Shown here piece after piece: positions 10,828 through 21,849 of a stretch of 64,000 nt of DNA. The stretch lies in the NCBI GenBank assembly GCA_030686995.1, contig CM060709.1, positions 122,356,373 to 122,420,372 of the forward strand. Direction: 5' to 3'. The translations under genes and the position numbers were made by a program. Each line of letters starts with the position of its first letter. Positions within the stretch are counted from its first letter, which is position 1. Origin of the DNA: Artemisia argyi. Lineage: Eukaryota; Streptophyta; Magnoliopsida; Asterales; Asteraceae. The notes beneath the pieces were generated by a model. That model was not told the origin of the DNA and ran no database searches. It saw only the letters and a program-made list of their open reading frames with translations.

Positions 10828-13800
10828 TGATGAGTGATCAAACACTCATCATTTTTGGTCATATCTGAACTGCAAAACATACAAAAATACTCAGAAATGC
10901 ATCAAAATACTGAAAATATTTCAAAATTGTGTTTTATATGTTTTAGATGCAAAATGAGTAAAAACAGATGAAAAACGTACAAAGTTTGCATAATTGGCAA
11001 TTTCAGTCCCTCAACTTTTAAAAAATTGACAAAACTAGTCCCTGGTCATTCAAAATATGGAAAATTATCACCAAAGGTCCTTTTAAAATCATAAGTGGTC
11101 ATATTTAGTCCTTTGGTGAAAAATCTCAAAAAGTTTTGGAAATTTACAAATTTAGTCCCAGGAGTTTCATTTTTGACAGAAATGGTCCCTGGGAAATATT
11201 TTTGGAAAGAAAAATAATTTTTTGGTCTTTGGGAAATTACAAGTTGGCAAATATGGTCTTTGGGTGAAAATTTTGAAGAAATTACATTTTGGTCCCTCAA
11301 GTTTCAACATTTTGCAATTTTAGTCCCTAAGGGTCCGAAAGTGGAAAATTTCAATTCTAATCCTTGGGTTATTACACTATGGCAAGATTGGTCCCTTAAA
11401 CCAAGTTTGGAAAATTACAGCTCAGGTCCCTTTGGTTTGCAGAAATTACACAAATGGTCCTTACGGTTTTAAACTTAAAAATACACAAACAAAAACCAAG
11501 CCTGATCCAAATCCAAATAAACCCAACAAGCTTACCAGCCCACTCACCCCTTTTGTTATTACCCTTGGCCCAAATAACACCCAAGCCAACAACCTTGGTA
11601 ATATTACCCCTGGTCGTTTGACCAGGTCAAACCCAACACCCCCACCTTCTTCTTCCCCGATTCCCCCCCCCCCTGCTCCCTCTCCAAATCCCACCAATTG
11701 CTCACCAAACTCATCTCTTGTCCCCCACACAAACCCCCTCCTCAATTAATACACCCAACTGCCAAAACCTACCCACCCAATTGCAAAAATTTGTTTTCCG
11801 GCCAAAAACAAGACAGAGGGTCAGGATCAAATTAAAGCAATCCAAGGGTCAAGAAAGATGTGGGAAAGAAAGAGAAACAGGCCAGGGTCTATAAAAGTCA
11901 GAGAATTGAGAAAGAAAAGAGCCAAGTAGTTAATTAGTTTTAGTTTTAGTGTAACTTAATCGTAGGTAGTGTAAACTAAATTTCAGTTGTAATCTTCTTT
12001 TAAATTAAGCTCTTTTCAGTTAAATTAATGTATTGTGAACCTTGTTGATTATTAATTTCAAGTATTGTTTAAGTTTTTAAGAAATTCGCATTTTACTTAG
12101 AATTATCAAATTCTTGTTGGTTGCTTAAATTACATCTCAATTAGTCTCAGAACCTTTATAAACTTTATCAAAGTTGTTTTTAAGTCTAAGAGAGGCTCAA
12201 ACTCAGAAAAGAAAAGAAAAAAGGAAAATACAAAGAAAAATTCAAAAATACAAAAACTAGAAGAAGAAAGAAGAAAAGGAAGTTGCAGAGCTGTTGATTT
12301 TTATGGTTTAGAACCTCAGGGAGGTATTAGGACAGATGTAATGCCCTGGTTGCTTGTTTCTCAGCTTGGAGTGATTGTAAGCCCCATTTATAATTTTCTT
12401 TGCATCTAAGTGATTTGTGTGCATTTGTTGTTGTATGTGCTGATTATGGGTTCAAACTAGCTCAGTACATCATAATATACCCTTATGATTCAGTAGGACA
12501 CCCTGTATCAAGCATTTGATTTGAAAATTGCATTTCTATACAGGGGTGTTTGGCACAGGGGAGTACCCTGTGCATTTGTGGTGTTTAGTGGCTAAGTCTC
12601 ACCTAGACACATCTCATTAGATTCTATTAGAATAGTAAAAGCATAAAATTCAGTAGGTATTAGTAAAAAAGTCAAAAATCTCATTAAACCTTAGTTATGA
12701 GTTAACTGTTGATGTTTAGGAGTAGTATACCCACCATTTAGGCTTAGGACCCTGTAACTTAGCTCCTTTTAGTCTCATTATACATTAATATATCCATTTC
12801 ATCCAGTAAATTAGGATTGAATCTCACAAAAGTCAAAATTCAAGTTTATCTAAAAAAGTCAAAGTGACCCTTAGGCAGAAAACCCATTTCTTGCAAGAAT
12901 ATTTCTGATTTTTTTGTGTGGATTCAAGCATTGTGCTTTTTAGGAAAGGTAGTCCCCCAGCTCAACTCTTGATTCCCACCTTTGTTTCATTTTTGTGAAT
13001 TTTTTACTGGTCCCCACACCTGATCAAACACAGCTGCAGGGAAGCCCCCTTCCCCTGCTGCAGCAGACCTCAGCCATCACCACCACTTTGGTGGTGGTTT
13101 CTGGCCACCATAGTGGGCCCCAAAGGAACCCCCTTGGTTCCTTAAGCTCACCAGTTGGCCCCTATCAATTTCTAGTAAGCTTGTGCCCTAAAGCCTAGTG
13201 GACCCCACTTGGAATCAACCCACAAATCTGTCCCATTTTCAGTTTTGAAACAAGAAGTCAAGTGCTTATTTTGATTTATTTGCTTATTCTGTGGAACCCT
13301 TTTGCTTTTTCCAGCTTAAACATGTCCACACAACTCATTTGAACAAGAATCACTCATAGTGGGTCCCACTTAAGTCCATTTGAGCTTATTTCTTGTTTTG
13401 GTCAACAAAAGTCAACTGTGGTGTAAATAAGCATCCACAGTGCTTATTTTTGATTTCCCAAAAAGTTGTTTTCATAAAAGTTTCATGTTTTTAGTTGTAA
13501 AATAGTTTTCTAAAATAAAAATCCAGAAAAAACAAATTAATTTCAAGTGATAGTTTCTATTTAATTTTATTTATCTTTTAATTTTAATTTTTAGATTTTT
13601 GTTAAGCACTTAGCATTTTTATATTTTTCTTAAATTCCTTTTATGTTAATGTAATTTCAGTAATTTTTCTAGATTTGTATGTTATCATTTAGTATTTATT
13701 AGATTTAATAGTAGTTTTATTAATTATTAATTAATATTAATTATTAAATAGCAAAATTAGTTTTTATTAAGTAAGACCTAGTTTTTATATTTTTCCTAGA

Positions 13801-14432
13801 TTTTATAAGTTGTAAAATAATTTTAGGAATTTTCTTATAATTTTTACTGTTCATTTTCTATTTTTCTTAATTTAAAATAGTTTAAATTAATTAATAATTA
13901 GTTTTTAATTAATATTAATTATTTAAAAAGTAAGAAAAATATAATTTTGATTTTAAAATTAGTTTTATAATATTTTAGATTTTTCCAAATTTAATTTTCA
14001 TAAATAATTAAAAGTAAATAGGAAAATAGTATTTAATTAATAATAATTATATAAATAGTATAAAAATTAATTTTAATTTTCTAAAAATTTTCTTTTATTA
14101 TTAGGATTGTAAAAATGTAATTTTCATATCCGTAGGTATTTTATTTCTTAAAACTCGCGTTTTATTTCGTACGTCTACGTAAATTTAAATCAGACGTACG
14201 CGTTTTTAGATTCCAATCGTTTCTAAGTATCTAGTCTTCACGTAATCACTCACTCACAAACCTTTTCCTGTCCAAATTCACCCGATCACAGATCCGTTTG
14301 ATAACCATCACACCTCGTCGGGACATAACGACCCGGGGAAACACTATATTCCGCGGAGCATTGAGCCTAAGGAGTTTGACTATATTGACCACATCCATGG
14401 TTGACTTTAGTTGACTGCTTTTGCCTCAATCA
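10828..14432 (+). repeat. LARD-1 3' LTR
   Basis: This 3605-bp LTR starts TGATGAGTGATCAAAC and ends GCCTCAATCA. Its first ~3.25 kb are nearly identical to the 5' LTR. The final ~345 bp (from ~14085), missing in the 5' copy, match the end of the LARD-2 LTRs, including CCCGACGAGG in reverse sense. A TATAAAAG box lies near 11890. The open frames 11260-11749 and 12995-13198 are LTR sequence, not genes. Confidence 0.88.
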
Positions 14433-14437
14433 CTCCC

Positions 14438-15555
14438 CATAAATGAAAGAGTGAACTTCACCATGCACTTTGCAATATGTTGTCAAACATTTTAGCACCA
14501 CTTGAAGATGGTGGAAAGGGTAATTGGCCTCCACCTGGTGTAGACCCCGCACTTAACTTATGGTATGAAGCAGTTGCACGCATAAAAGTGCAACTCATGC
14601 ATTGGACAGATAAATATAGCAAACATATAGTTGTAAGTAAATGACCGCATCTTTTTCTAATATAGAGTTTGCACTGCTTCTTTGCATAACCTTACTTGGT
14701 TCTCCTCGTATATTGAAATTATAACGATTGCTTCTTGTTTCACCATGTTAGGTTGCTTATGCTTTGGTGACTTTGCTTCTCTGTCTTGGTGATCCTATCA
14801 TATTTCTCAATAACTTTGGTCCTCATATGGAGCAACTATACAAGCATCTTCGGGTAACATTAGTTTAACTCGTTGTCTAGAGATACATTTGAACAACACT
14901 ATTTACAACCTTCTTGTGTGGTTTTATTTCCTCCTTCCATTTTTAAAGGGCAGTACCTCCATTTTCTTTGCTAGGAGGCATAATTCAGGCTTATTTTACA
15001 AGACAAGAACAACAGGATCATGGCTCTGGATTGTCTTCACCGTGTTTTAAGGTTTTATTTGAGTGTTCACGGGAATTCCCAACCACCAAATCGTGTATGG
15101 GATTACCTTGACAGTGTGACAGCACAACTTGTGACGATTCTCAGGAAAGGGATGCTTACATAGGATGTGCAACATGATAAAGTTGTCGAGTTCTGTGTTA
15201 CTATCGCGGTACATAATCTTGATTTCTCTATGAACCATGTGATCTTGGGATTGTTGAAACAAGAAAGCCCAAGTGAAGTAAAGGTTATTGGCCTTCGTGC
15301 TTTACTTGCCATTGCAATGTCTCCCACAAGCCAGCATGTCGGGTTGGAAATCCTTCATGATAATTATTGAATCCTTCTACAATTCAAACACTATTTATAA
15401 TATTCATATATTTTTTAAGATCTTTTTTTGACCTTTTTCTTTCATTGGCAGCTCATGACATTGGCCATTGTGTTCCAAAAGCAAAAGCTGCAATTGAGTC
15501 CATATTGAGGTCATGCAATCGAGCTTATAGTCAGGCTATTTTCACGTCTTCAACA
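14438..15555 (+). pseudogene. Furry/MOR2-like gene fragment, part 2 (four exons with introns)
   Basis: After LARD-1 the interrupted exon continues with a premature TGA (14444) and then KSELHHALCNMLSNILAP, ending at donor GTAAGT (14633). Exon 14752-14853 encodes VAYALVTLLLCLGDPIIF. Exon ~15002-15369 starts DKNNRIMALDCLHRVLRF and has a stop TAG at 15161. Exon 15452 to ~15555 (acceptor TTGGCAG) starts AHDIGHCVPKAKAAIESI. The order and wording match consecutive exons of plant Furry/MOR2-type ARM-repeat proteins. Retained introns rule out a processed copy and favour capture of genomic DNA. After ~15555 the reading switches to another gene. Confidence 0.7.
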
Positions 15556-15574
15556 GCCCACACATGGACTAATT

Positions 15575-15873
15575 TATCTGGCAGTGGGGAGATGATGTTC
15601 GAGTACTTGGCCGTCCCTGTTGTGAAAGGGAAAAATAGTGAGCTGGAGAAGTTTGCTGGTGCGCTATATACTACTAGTGTGGAGGTATCTGTATGTATTA
15701 TAGACTGACCTATAAATGTATTATAGATTGACCTATAAATGTATTATAGATTGACCTATAAATGTAATCCATGCTTCAGGAAGTCGAGAAGGATGTGAAA
15801 GCTAAGACAAAAGGGGAGGTCGGAGCTGCGAAGACACTTTGTTCTCCATTTGACCAGCTTGAACTGCATGAAG
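15575..15873 (+). pseudogene. Prolyl-tRNA synthetase gene fragment (two exons)
   Basis: The first exon part (to 15684, then donor GTATCT) reads EYLAVPVVKGKNSELEKFAG followed by ALYTTSVE. The second (15780-15873, acceptor TTCAG) reads EKDVKAKTKGEVGAAKTLCS and PFDQLELHE. Both match the C-terminal half of plant cytosolic prolyl-tRNA synthetase, but the region that normally lies between them (about 150 residues or more) is missing. The fragment is fused downstream of the Furry-like exons in the same orientation. It is catalytically meaningless; it records gene-fragment capture. Assignment is from recognition of conserved wording. Confidence 0.65.
15695..15766 (+). repeat. 23-bp tandem repeat, three copies
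   Basis: TATTATAGATTGACCTATAA plus ATG is repeated three times, with one mismatch in the first copy, inside the intron separating the two prolyl-tRNA synthetase exon remnants. Confidence 0.85.
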
Positions 15874-15979
15874 GTATTTTTTAATTAGAGGGCTTTTCTA
15901 ACTATGTTTCTACCTCTGTACTCCTGGATAATGTATAGATTAGGGACTACTAACTTCTTTCCACATTTCATATTTTTAG

Positions 15980-16037
15980 GTGTATAGCTGATGGGCAATA
16001 TCAACAAGCTATCGGGATGGACATTGAATGTCGAAGT
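15980..16037 (+). pseudogene. RPN2 (26S proteasome subunit) exon fragment
   Basis: After acceptor ATTTTTAG the reading is CIADGQYQQAIGMDIECRR-like, matching a conserved N-terminal stretch of proteasome regulatory subunit RPN2. Only ~19 residues are recognisable; the frame then runs into TTAGTACTGCTAGTAC repeats. It is the third host gene represented in this chimeric cluster. Short length makes the assignment less certain than the other two. Confidence 0.5.
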
Positions 16038-16340
16038 TAGTACTGCTAGTACAAAAGTTACTACTGCTAGTGAAAGTTAGTACTGCTAGTACAAAGTTAA
16101 GTCTGCTCGAAGTTAATACTCCTAGTGTATTAGTTACTACTATTAGTTATAAGTTAGTCTGTTGGTTCATATAGTTATTACTGCTTATATGATATGTATT
16201 AGTTGTTTATGGAAAAGATTATAGATACTTCCTTGGTGTATAAAAGGAGGGTCTAATTTTATATTTGATTCAGTTATATACTATACATTCCAATTATATA
16301 ATATTTGAATTTGTTTTGATATATATTTGAATTTGTTTTT
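16036..16340 (+). repeat. AGTTAGTACTGCTAGTACAA simple repeat and AT-rich spacer
   Basis: A degenerate run of AGTTAGTACTGCTAGT words spans about 16036-16160. AT-rich sequence with no gene follows up to the start of the 180-bp array. Confidence 0.6.
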
Positions 16341-16344
16341 ATAT

Positions 16345-17408
16345 ATATTGATTTTTTAATTGTGACTAAAAGATGCATATAGTCACACTTATTACACTTT
16401 TTGGTCACTATTTGCTTAATTCGTTGTGTGACTAAATATTACAAAATGCCACACAAAAAAAAAAATTCATGTGGCCATTTGATGAACAATATTCACACAA
16501 AATACACATTTCTTTAATTTAAACAACATATTGTCACACTTATTAACATTTTTTGCCACTTTTTGCTTAATTGTGTGTGACTAAATACCCAAAACAAACT
16601 TCCTTTGTGTGACTAAATATTACAAAAGGCCACAAAAACATAAAGTTCATGTGGCCATTCGATGAACAATAGTCACACAAAATACACATTTCTTCACTTT
16701 AAACAGCATATGGTCACACTTTTGGCCACTTTATGCTTAATTGTATGTGACTAAATACCCAAAACAAACATGTTTTGTGTGACTAAATATTCCAAAATGC
16801 CACATAAATATAAAATTCATGTGACCATTGGATGAATAATAGTCACACAAAATACACATTTCTTCACTGTAAACAGCCTATGGTCACACTTATTAACGCT
16901 TTTGGCCACTGTTTGCTTAATTGTATGTGACTAAATACCCAAAATAAACATGCGTTGTGTGACTAAATATTACAAAAGGCCACACAAACATAAAATTCAT
17001 GTGGCCATTGAATGATCAATAGTCACACAAAATACACATTTCTTTACTTTAAACAGCATATGGTCACACTTATTAATACTTTTGGCCACGGTTTGCTTAA
17101 TTGTATGTGACTAAATACTCAAAACAAACATGCTTTGTGTGACTAAATATTACAAAAGGCCACGCAAACATAAACTTCATGTGGCCATTGGATGATCAAT
17201 AGTCATACAAAATACACATTTCTTCATTTTAACCAGCATATGGTCATACTTATTAACACTTTTGGCCACTTTGTGTTAAATTGTATGGACTATCTCCAAA
17301 AGAACAACACCCATTGTGTGACTAAATTATCACAAACGTCACATTTATTTTATATTCATGTGGACAGAGGACGGGAAATAGTCACACAAAATACACATTT
17401 ACTAGAAA
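16345..17408. repeat. ~180-bp tandem array in a DNA transposon arm
   Basis: ATACACATTT recurs at 16501, 16682, 16852, 17032, 17212 and 17391, giving ~170-181-bp spacing and about six units. Each unit pairs TAGTCACAC with GTGTGACTAAAT and contains CATGTGGCCATT. The GTGACTA/TAGTCAC words also occur in the transposon end at 27224-27540, so the array is best read as subterminal repeats of one DNA transposon, later split by Copia-1. Confidence 0.8.
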
Positions 17409-17787
17409 GAATCTGTTAAAACAAATGTCGCCTAAAAATGTTATTTATATTTTACGATCTTCGCTAAGTTTTGTTAATGACAAATGTAAACTTTAGTTTC
17501 TAAGTAAAACATAATCTTAGTTTTAAAGACTTGCATAAACTAGACTTTTGCTACATTTTACATTTCATAAAACACAACACTTTTTATTTTCTAAAAATAG
17601 AATTGTCACATCACATTTATGGCAAGTTTTGTCATTATACATTTATGGAAAGAAATGTGTTTGACTTACTTAGATGTTGCTTGCAAGTTTAGTGTTTGAC
17701 TTGATATTATGTGATGTGACATTGTTTGGTTTGCAAGAGTAATGAGATGTGACTTAGTTTGGTTTGTGAGATTTATTGCAAAACCAA

Positions 17788-17864
17788 CTGCAAGCCCGAC
17801 GGTACCCTGGAGGTACACGGGCGGAACCCTTTTGAGGGGTCCGCCTGATCCGCCAGACCTGCAG
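17788..17864 (+). promoter_or_regulatory. Palindromic GC-rich module M1 (LTR promoter)
   Basis: The module is bounded by CTGCA and TGCAG and contains GGGCGGAACCC, GGGGTCCGCC and GATCCGCCAG, which can pair. It sits ~11 bp upstream of the TATA box. Related modules occur in gag (20055-20134), before ORF A (21774-21849), before ORF B (24024-24162) and in the 3' LTR (26472-26548). Its GC content contrasts sharply with the surrounding AT-rich sequence. Confidence 0.7.
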
Positions 17865-17874
17865 AAGGTTTGGC

Positions 17875-17883
17875 TATAAATAT
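17875..17883 (+). promoter_or_regulatory. Copia-1 5' LTR TATA box
   Basis: TATAAATAT after GGTTTGGC, identical in the 3' LTR at 26559-26567. Confidence 0.65.
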
Positions 17884-18534
17884 TGAGCCACAAGTTGAAT
17901 TTTGCCTCATCATTTTACATCATATTTTACACACACATTCATTCTTTCATCTAACCTCTTAACATTTCATATGTGAAGTTTCTTTTTGTAGCAAAGAGAT
18001 TCACGAGCTTACTAAAAGTAACAAGTATTCAACACAACGTTGCAAGACTTGTTAGCTTAGCATTGTGTAGACTTGTGTAGTTTACACTTCATTTGATTGT
18101 GTATTTTCACCAGTGATCGGTTAGTATTTTAGTCCTCAAAATACAAAGTGTATCGGGAGTAGTTGTACCCTTGTAAAAGAACTAACGGGAGTGGTTGTAC
18201 CCTTGGTAAAGAACTCAACATCTAGCTTTGTGTCGGTAAAAGTATAAGCGACGTGTAAGGTTTTCTCCGCCGGTGAAAGGAGCTTGTTGACTAGTGAAAG
18301 TAACTCTCGAGTTGGATACTCGGGGCGTGGACGTAGGGCAAGGAAAAAGAGTCCTTGTAGCCGAACCACGATAAATACTCATGTGGTGGTTTGATCATTT
18401 CTTTCATTTACTTGCATGTTATATATTGTGTTTGTGTATATATCTTTGATCAAACGGAAAGTTTCAAAGCTAACTTAACAAGTTAAAAAGATTTTAATCG
18501 GTAAACTATTCAACCCCCCTTCTAGTTTTCCACA

Positions 18535-18550
18535 ATTGGCATCAAGAGCT
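18535..18550 (+). other. Copia-1 primer-binding site
   Basis: ATTGGCATCAAGAGCT directly follows the LTR and resembles the initiator-Met tRNA site (TGGTATCAGAGC) used by most plant Copia elements, with small differences. Confidence 0.7.
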
Positions 18551-18601
18551 ACGTTACTCAAGCTTTTAAAATATATTGTGTTTTAAAACTTGAAACGATC
18601 C

Positions 18602-20476
18602 ATGGATTTTGAAAATTACAAAGAAGGGCAATCTATACAAAGACCACCACTCTTTGAAGCAAATGGTTTCATATATTGGAAAAACCGTTTTGAAACTTAC
18701 GTGAAATCTAAAGATATAGATTTGTGGTATATAATTATTGATGGTGATAACGTAGTTACTAACATCAAAGATAATGATCAAAAGAAATTAATTGGTAAAA
18801 ATAATGAAGCTAAAATGATGCTTTACAACGCTTTGCCTAAGAAAGAATATGAAAGAGTCTTTTTGTGTAAAACCGCCAAAGATATTTGGCAATCTTTAAT
18901 TGTCACTCATCAAGGAAACTCATAAGTTAAAGATAACAAAATTGATCTTCTTGTTCAACAATATGAACAATTTGTTATTTCCGAAGATGAGATTATTGAT
19001 AATGCTTTTGCTAGGTTTAATACTATTATTACTTCACTTAAAGCACTTGACGAATCTTTTTGTAGTAAGAACTTTGTCAGGAAATTTCTTAGAGCACTCC
19101 ATCCGAAGTGGAGAGCAAAAGTGACGGCAATTGAAGAATCCAAAGATCTTTCAAGCATGTCACTTGATGAGCTAATTGGAAACCTCAAAGTTCACGAAAT
19201 GGTAATGGAAAAAGATTCGGAACTAGTTAGAGGCAAGAAAGAAAAAGTTAAGTCCATTGCCTTGAAAGCTAGAGTCCAATCAAGTAATGATGAAGAATCT
19301 ACTTCGGATAGTGATGATGAGGAATATGCTATGGCCGTTAGAGACTTCAAGAAGTTCTTTCGTAGAAGAGGAAAGTTTGTAAGGCAACCTAAAGATGGCA
19401 AGAAAACTTTCCGAAAAGATCGTGATGATAGGAAAGGAAAGGTTGAAAGAAAATGCTATAGGTGTGGAGACACAAGTCATCTTGTAGGAGAATGTCCAAA
19501 ACCACCCAAGAGGAAACCTCAACAAGCTTTTGTGGGTGGTGCTTGGAGTGACTATGAAGGAGATGACGATGAGCCAAAGAATGACGATATTGCTCTCATG
19601 GCTCACAACTCAAATGAGGTATTATCCGACTCATCTTACTCCTCTATTGATGATGACATTTTACAAAAAGAATATAACAAACTTTGTGAATTGAGCTTAA
19701 AAATCATAAACAAAAATAAATTTTTGAAAACTAAAAGGGAGTTTTTAGAAAATGAAGTTTATGAGTTAAAAGAAAAAGCTAAGAGATTAGAAAAGAGTAA
19801 AGGTATTGACACACCTTTCAAATCATGTGAAGAGCTTAAACTAGAAGTTGAGAAACTCAAAATTACTCAAAATGATCTAATAAAACAAACCACGAAGTTT
19901 AAGAAGTTCGATAAGAGCATTTCTTGTGCGGATGAAATTATGAAACGTCAAAAGTCACCCTTTGATAAAACAGGACTAATATTTACGAAAATAGAAACCT
20001 CAAAGGGTCAAATGAAACAAGAAAAGGTTGTACAAGAAACAAATAAAATTGCTACAGCAGCCTGCGGATCAGGCGGAACCCAATTTAGGGTTCCACCCGT
20101 TGGTCCCGAAGGTTCCGCCAGGTCTGCTGCAGCAGTAACTCCATCCACTTCGGATCGTTCAAAATTTGTTAAAGTTACATACAAAAATGGAACAAAACCT
20201 GTGTTTAAAACTGGAGTAGGATTTAGTAAAAATGAATTTAGAGCTAAAACTACTCAACCAAGACCTAAGACTCCAATTCCCAAACGCCCCTTTCCAAAGA
20301 GCAACTTCAACGTTCGACCAAACTACCAACATGTTTGGAACCAAAACACTCCTAGACATTACCAAACTCCAAACCACATGCCATGGAACCCTTATGCTCT
20401 ATTTTCATACTTGGAACAAATTAATGGTATGCTTAACCAAAATGGACCCATGAGAAATTGGGGACCAAATGTTTGA
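18602..20476 (+). pseudogene. Copia-1 gag, long type with zinc knuckle and coiled coil
   Basis: Frame from ATG 18602 to TGA 20474-20476 (624 codons), broken by one in-frame TAA at 18923-18925. The N-terminal ~170 residues are a UBN2/Copia-type capsid domain (PPLFEANGFIYWKNRFETYV; later FVRKFLRALHPKW). Around residue 235 is an acidic stretch, then DFKKFF and a basic segment, then the knuckle CYRCGDTSHLVGEC (CX2CX4HX4C). A Glu/Lys-rich coiled coil follows (YNKLCELSLKI...), then a basic C-terminus ending MRNWGPNV. Codons from 20055 to 20134 are a GC-rich palindromic module inserted in frame. Homologous to the Copia-2 gag. Confidence 0.85.
20055..20134 (+). repeat. Palindromic module M2 inside gag, in frame
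   Basis: CAGCAG...GGCGGAACC at the left pairs with GGTTCCGCC...CTGCTG at the right. Read on the opposite strand, the module resembles M3 (shared GGGTGGAACCC and TCCGCC order). It adds ~27 codons rich in Gly, Pro and Ala without a stop. I see no equivalent in the Copia-2 gag, so it looks like an insertion. Confidence 0.65.
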
Positions 20477-20494
20477 GTGTTTTTCATAAAATAG

Positions 20495-21000
20495 GTGTGC
20501 CTCAAAGTTTGTTTGGAACCGGATGAATGGATTAAAGATAGCGGTTGTTCAAGGCACATGACGGGTAACAAAAGCCTCTTCACTTCTTATCACAAATGTG
20601 ACGGAGGTAATGTTACGTTTGGTAGTAATGCTAAGAGCAAAATCATCGGAAAAGGTACAATCTCTCATGACTCCCTTTTTATTGATGATGTAGCTCATGT
20701 TGATAACTTAGGTTTTAATCTCCTTAGTATTAGTCAACTTTGTCGTAATAAGTATAATGTTCTTTTTAGTGAAAACGGAAGTAAAATACTTAAAGATGGT
20801 ATAACCATAGCCAAATGTGTCCTTAAGAACAACGTATATGTCATGAAGATGGATCCAACATCTAGAGACAAACTTTGTCTTACCTCATTAGATGAATCTT
20901 CAAATTTATGGCATAGACGTTTAGGACACGCTAACATGAGACTAATCCAAAACCTCTCCTCCAAAGACTTAGTTCGAAACCTATCAAAACTCCCATGTCC
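20495..21000 (+). pseudogene. Copia-1 pol, protease and GAG-pre-integrase remnant
   Basis: After gag there are two in-frame stops (TGA 20474, TAG 20492), and then the same frame continues. It carries the aspartic-protease motif DSGCSRHMTG (Asp-Ser-Gly codons at 20537-20545), NLLSISQLC, and the pre-integrase motif LWHRRLGHANM ending ...LVRNLSKL near 20985. There the sequence jumps to the RNase H region across CCCATGTCCATGG. The integrase HHCC and DDE motifs and the catalytic part of reverse transcriptase are absent. Stops at this spot also follow the Copia-2 gag, so the gag-pol boundary stop may be native. Confidence 0.8.
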
Positions 21001-21717
21001 ATGGAAACTAAACTCAGCAAGGATGAGGAAAGTGAATCCGTAGATAGCACTAAATATAGAGGTATGATTGGTAGTCTACTTTACCTAACGGCTAGTAGAC
21101 CCGACATTATGTTTAGTGTTTGTCTATGTGCTCGTTTTCAAGAAGATCCTAAAACTACCCATCTCGAAGCCGTTAAAAGGATTTTTAGGTATATTAAGGG
21201 CACTACACATTTAGGTTTATGGTATCCCAAAGGAACGGGAATAGACACCATAGTGTATGCCGACTCGGATCATGCCGGTGACTATGTCGATAGAAAAAGT
21301 ACAAGTGGTATTTGTACTTTTGTTGGACATTGTCTCACCTCATGGTTCTCTAAGAAGCAAACGGCTCTTGCTATCTCAACAACGGAAGCCGAGTACGTTT
21401 CGGCCGGAAAGGCATGTCAACAAGCTCTTTGGATGAAGCAAGCTCTTGTCGACTACGGAATTCAACTCAACGACATCACAATTCTTTGTGACAACAAAAG
21501 TGCCATTGATCTTAGCAAAAACCCGGTTCAACATGCTCGTACCAAACATATTGAAATCCGTCATCATTTCCTTCGTGACAACGTTCAAAAAGGAAATATC
21601 TCAATTGAGAAAGTTTCTTCCGAAGACAACATAGCCGACATTCTCACAAAACCCCTTAAACGTGAACCTTTTAACCTTCTTAGGCAAGGCTTAGGACTCA
21701 TGGAACCTACATTGTAG
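20995..21717 (+). pseudogene. Copia-1 pol, end of reverse transcriptase and RNase H
   Basis: The frame reads YRGMIGSLLYLTASRPDIMF (reverse-transcriptase connection), then RNase H with YADSDHAG, STTEAEY and CDNKSAIDL carrying the acidic catalytic residues, and ends LRQGLGLMEPTL plus TAG. The Copia RT motif YVDD is missing because it lies in the deletion. The frame differs from the protease frame, so even the joined ORF would not be read through. Length ~240 codons against roughly 1400 for a complete Copia pol. Confidence 0.88.
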
Positions 21718-21773
21718 TTCTGGACATTAGACAAAAATCACAAAAATCCAAACAAATCCATAACTCTTTTTCT
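21718..21773 (+). other. Short spacer after pol
   Basis: AT-rich spacer between the pol stop and module M3; nothing recognised. Confidence 0.5.
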
Positions 21774-21849
21774 CAGCAGGGTCGGCGGAACCCTCAGACA
21801 CAACGGGTGGAACCCATTTCAGGGGTCCGCCGTATCCGCCGACCTGCAG
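21774..21849 (+). promoter_or_regulatory. Palindromic module M3, upstream of ORF A
   Basis: GGCGGAACCC, GGGTGGAACCC, GGGGTCCGCC and TATCCGCCGACCTGCAG closely parallel the LTR module M1, including the terminal GACCTGCAG. A TATA-like TTTATATTAAA follows ~15 bp later (21864), the same layout as in the LTR. Suggests an internal promoter for ORF A; not proven. Confidence 0.6.

Larger units (their letters stand above)
4509..14432 (+). mobile_element. LARD-1: pol-less LTR retrotransposon, Athila/Tat-like primer site
   Basis: The element is bounded by TGATGAGTG...CAATCA and flanked by a perfect 5-bp target duplication CTCCC (4504-4508 and 14433-14437). It has a 5' LTR (4509 to ~7820, missing its 3' end), a primer site at 7821, one gag-like gene with stops, a purine tract before 10828 and a full 3' LTR (10828-14432). 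No protease, reverse transcriptase, RNase H or integrase is present, so it is a large retrotransposon derivative needing enzymes in trans. The tRNA-Asp-type primer site suggests a Gypsy (Athila/Tat) helper; that is inference. It is inserted in a Furry-like exon. Confidence 0.9.
17414..18534 (+). repeat. Copia-1 5' LTR
   Basis: 1121 bp, TG...CA ends, nearly identical to 26099-27218. It carries a GC-rich palindromic module (17788-17864), a TATA box (17875-17883) and, downstream, a conserved Copia R/U5 motif (CGTGGACGTAGGGCAAGGA ... TCCTTGTAGCCGAACCAC) around 18320-18370. Confidence 0.92.

Noticed and set aside
4229..16040. A functional host gene interrupted by LARD-1
   Set aside because: Exons from three unrelated proteins are fused and contain stops (14444, 15161); large parts of each protein are missing.
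16345..17408. CRISPR-like or centromeric satellite interpretation of the regular repeats
   Set aside because: Units are ~180 bp without unique spacers in a plant context, and share words with a transposon end; only ~6 units are present.
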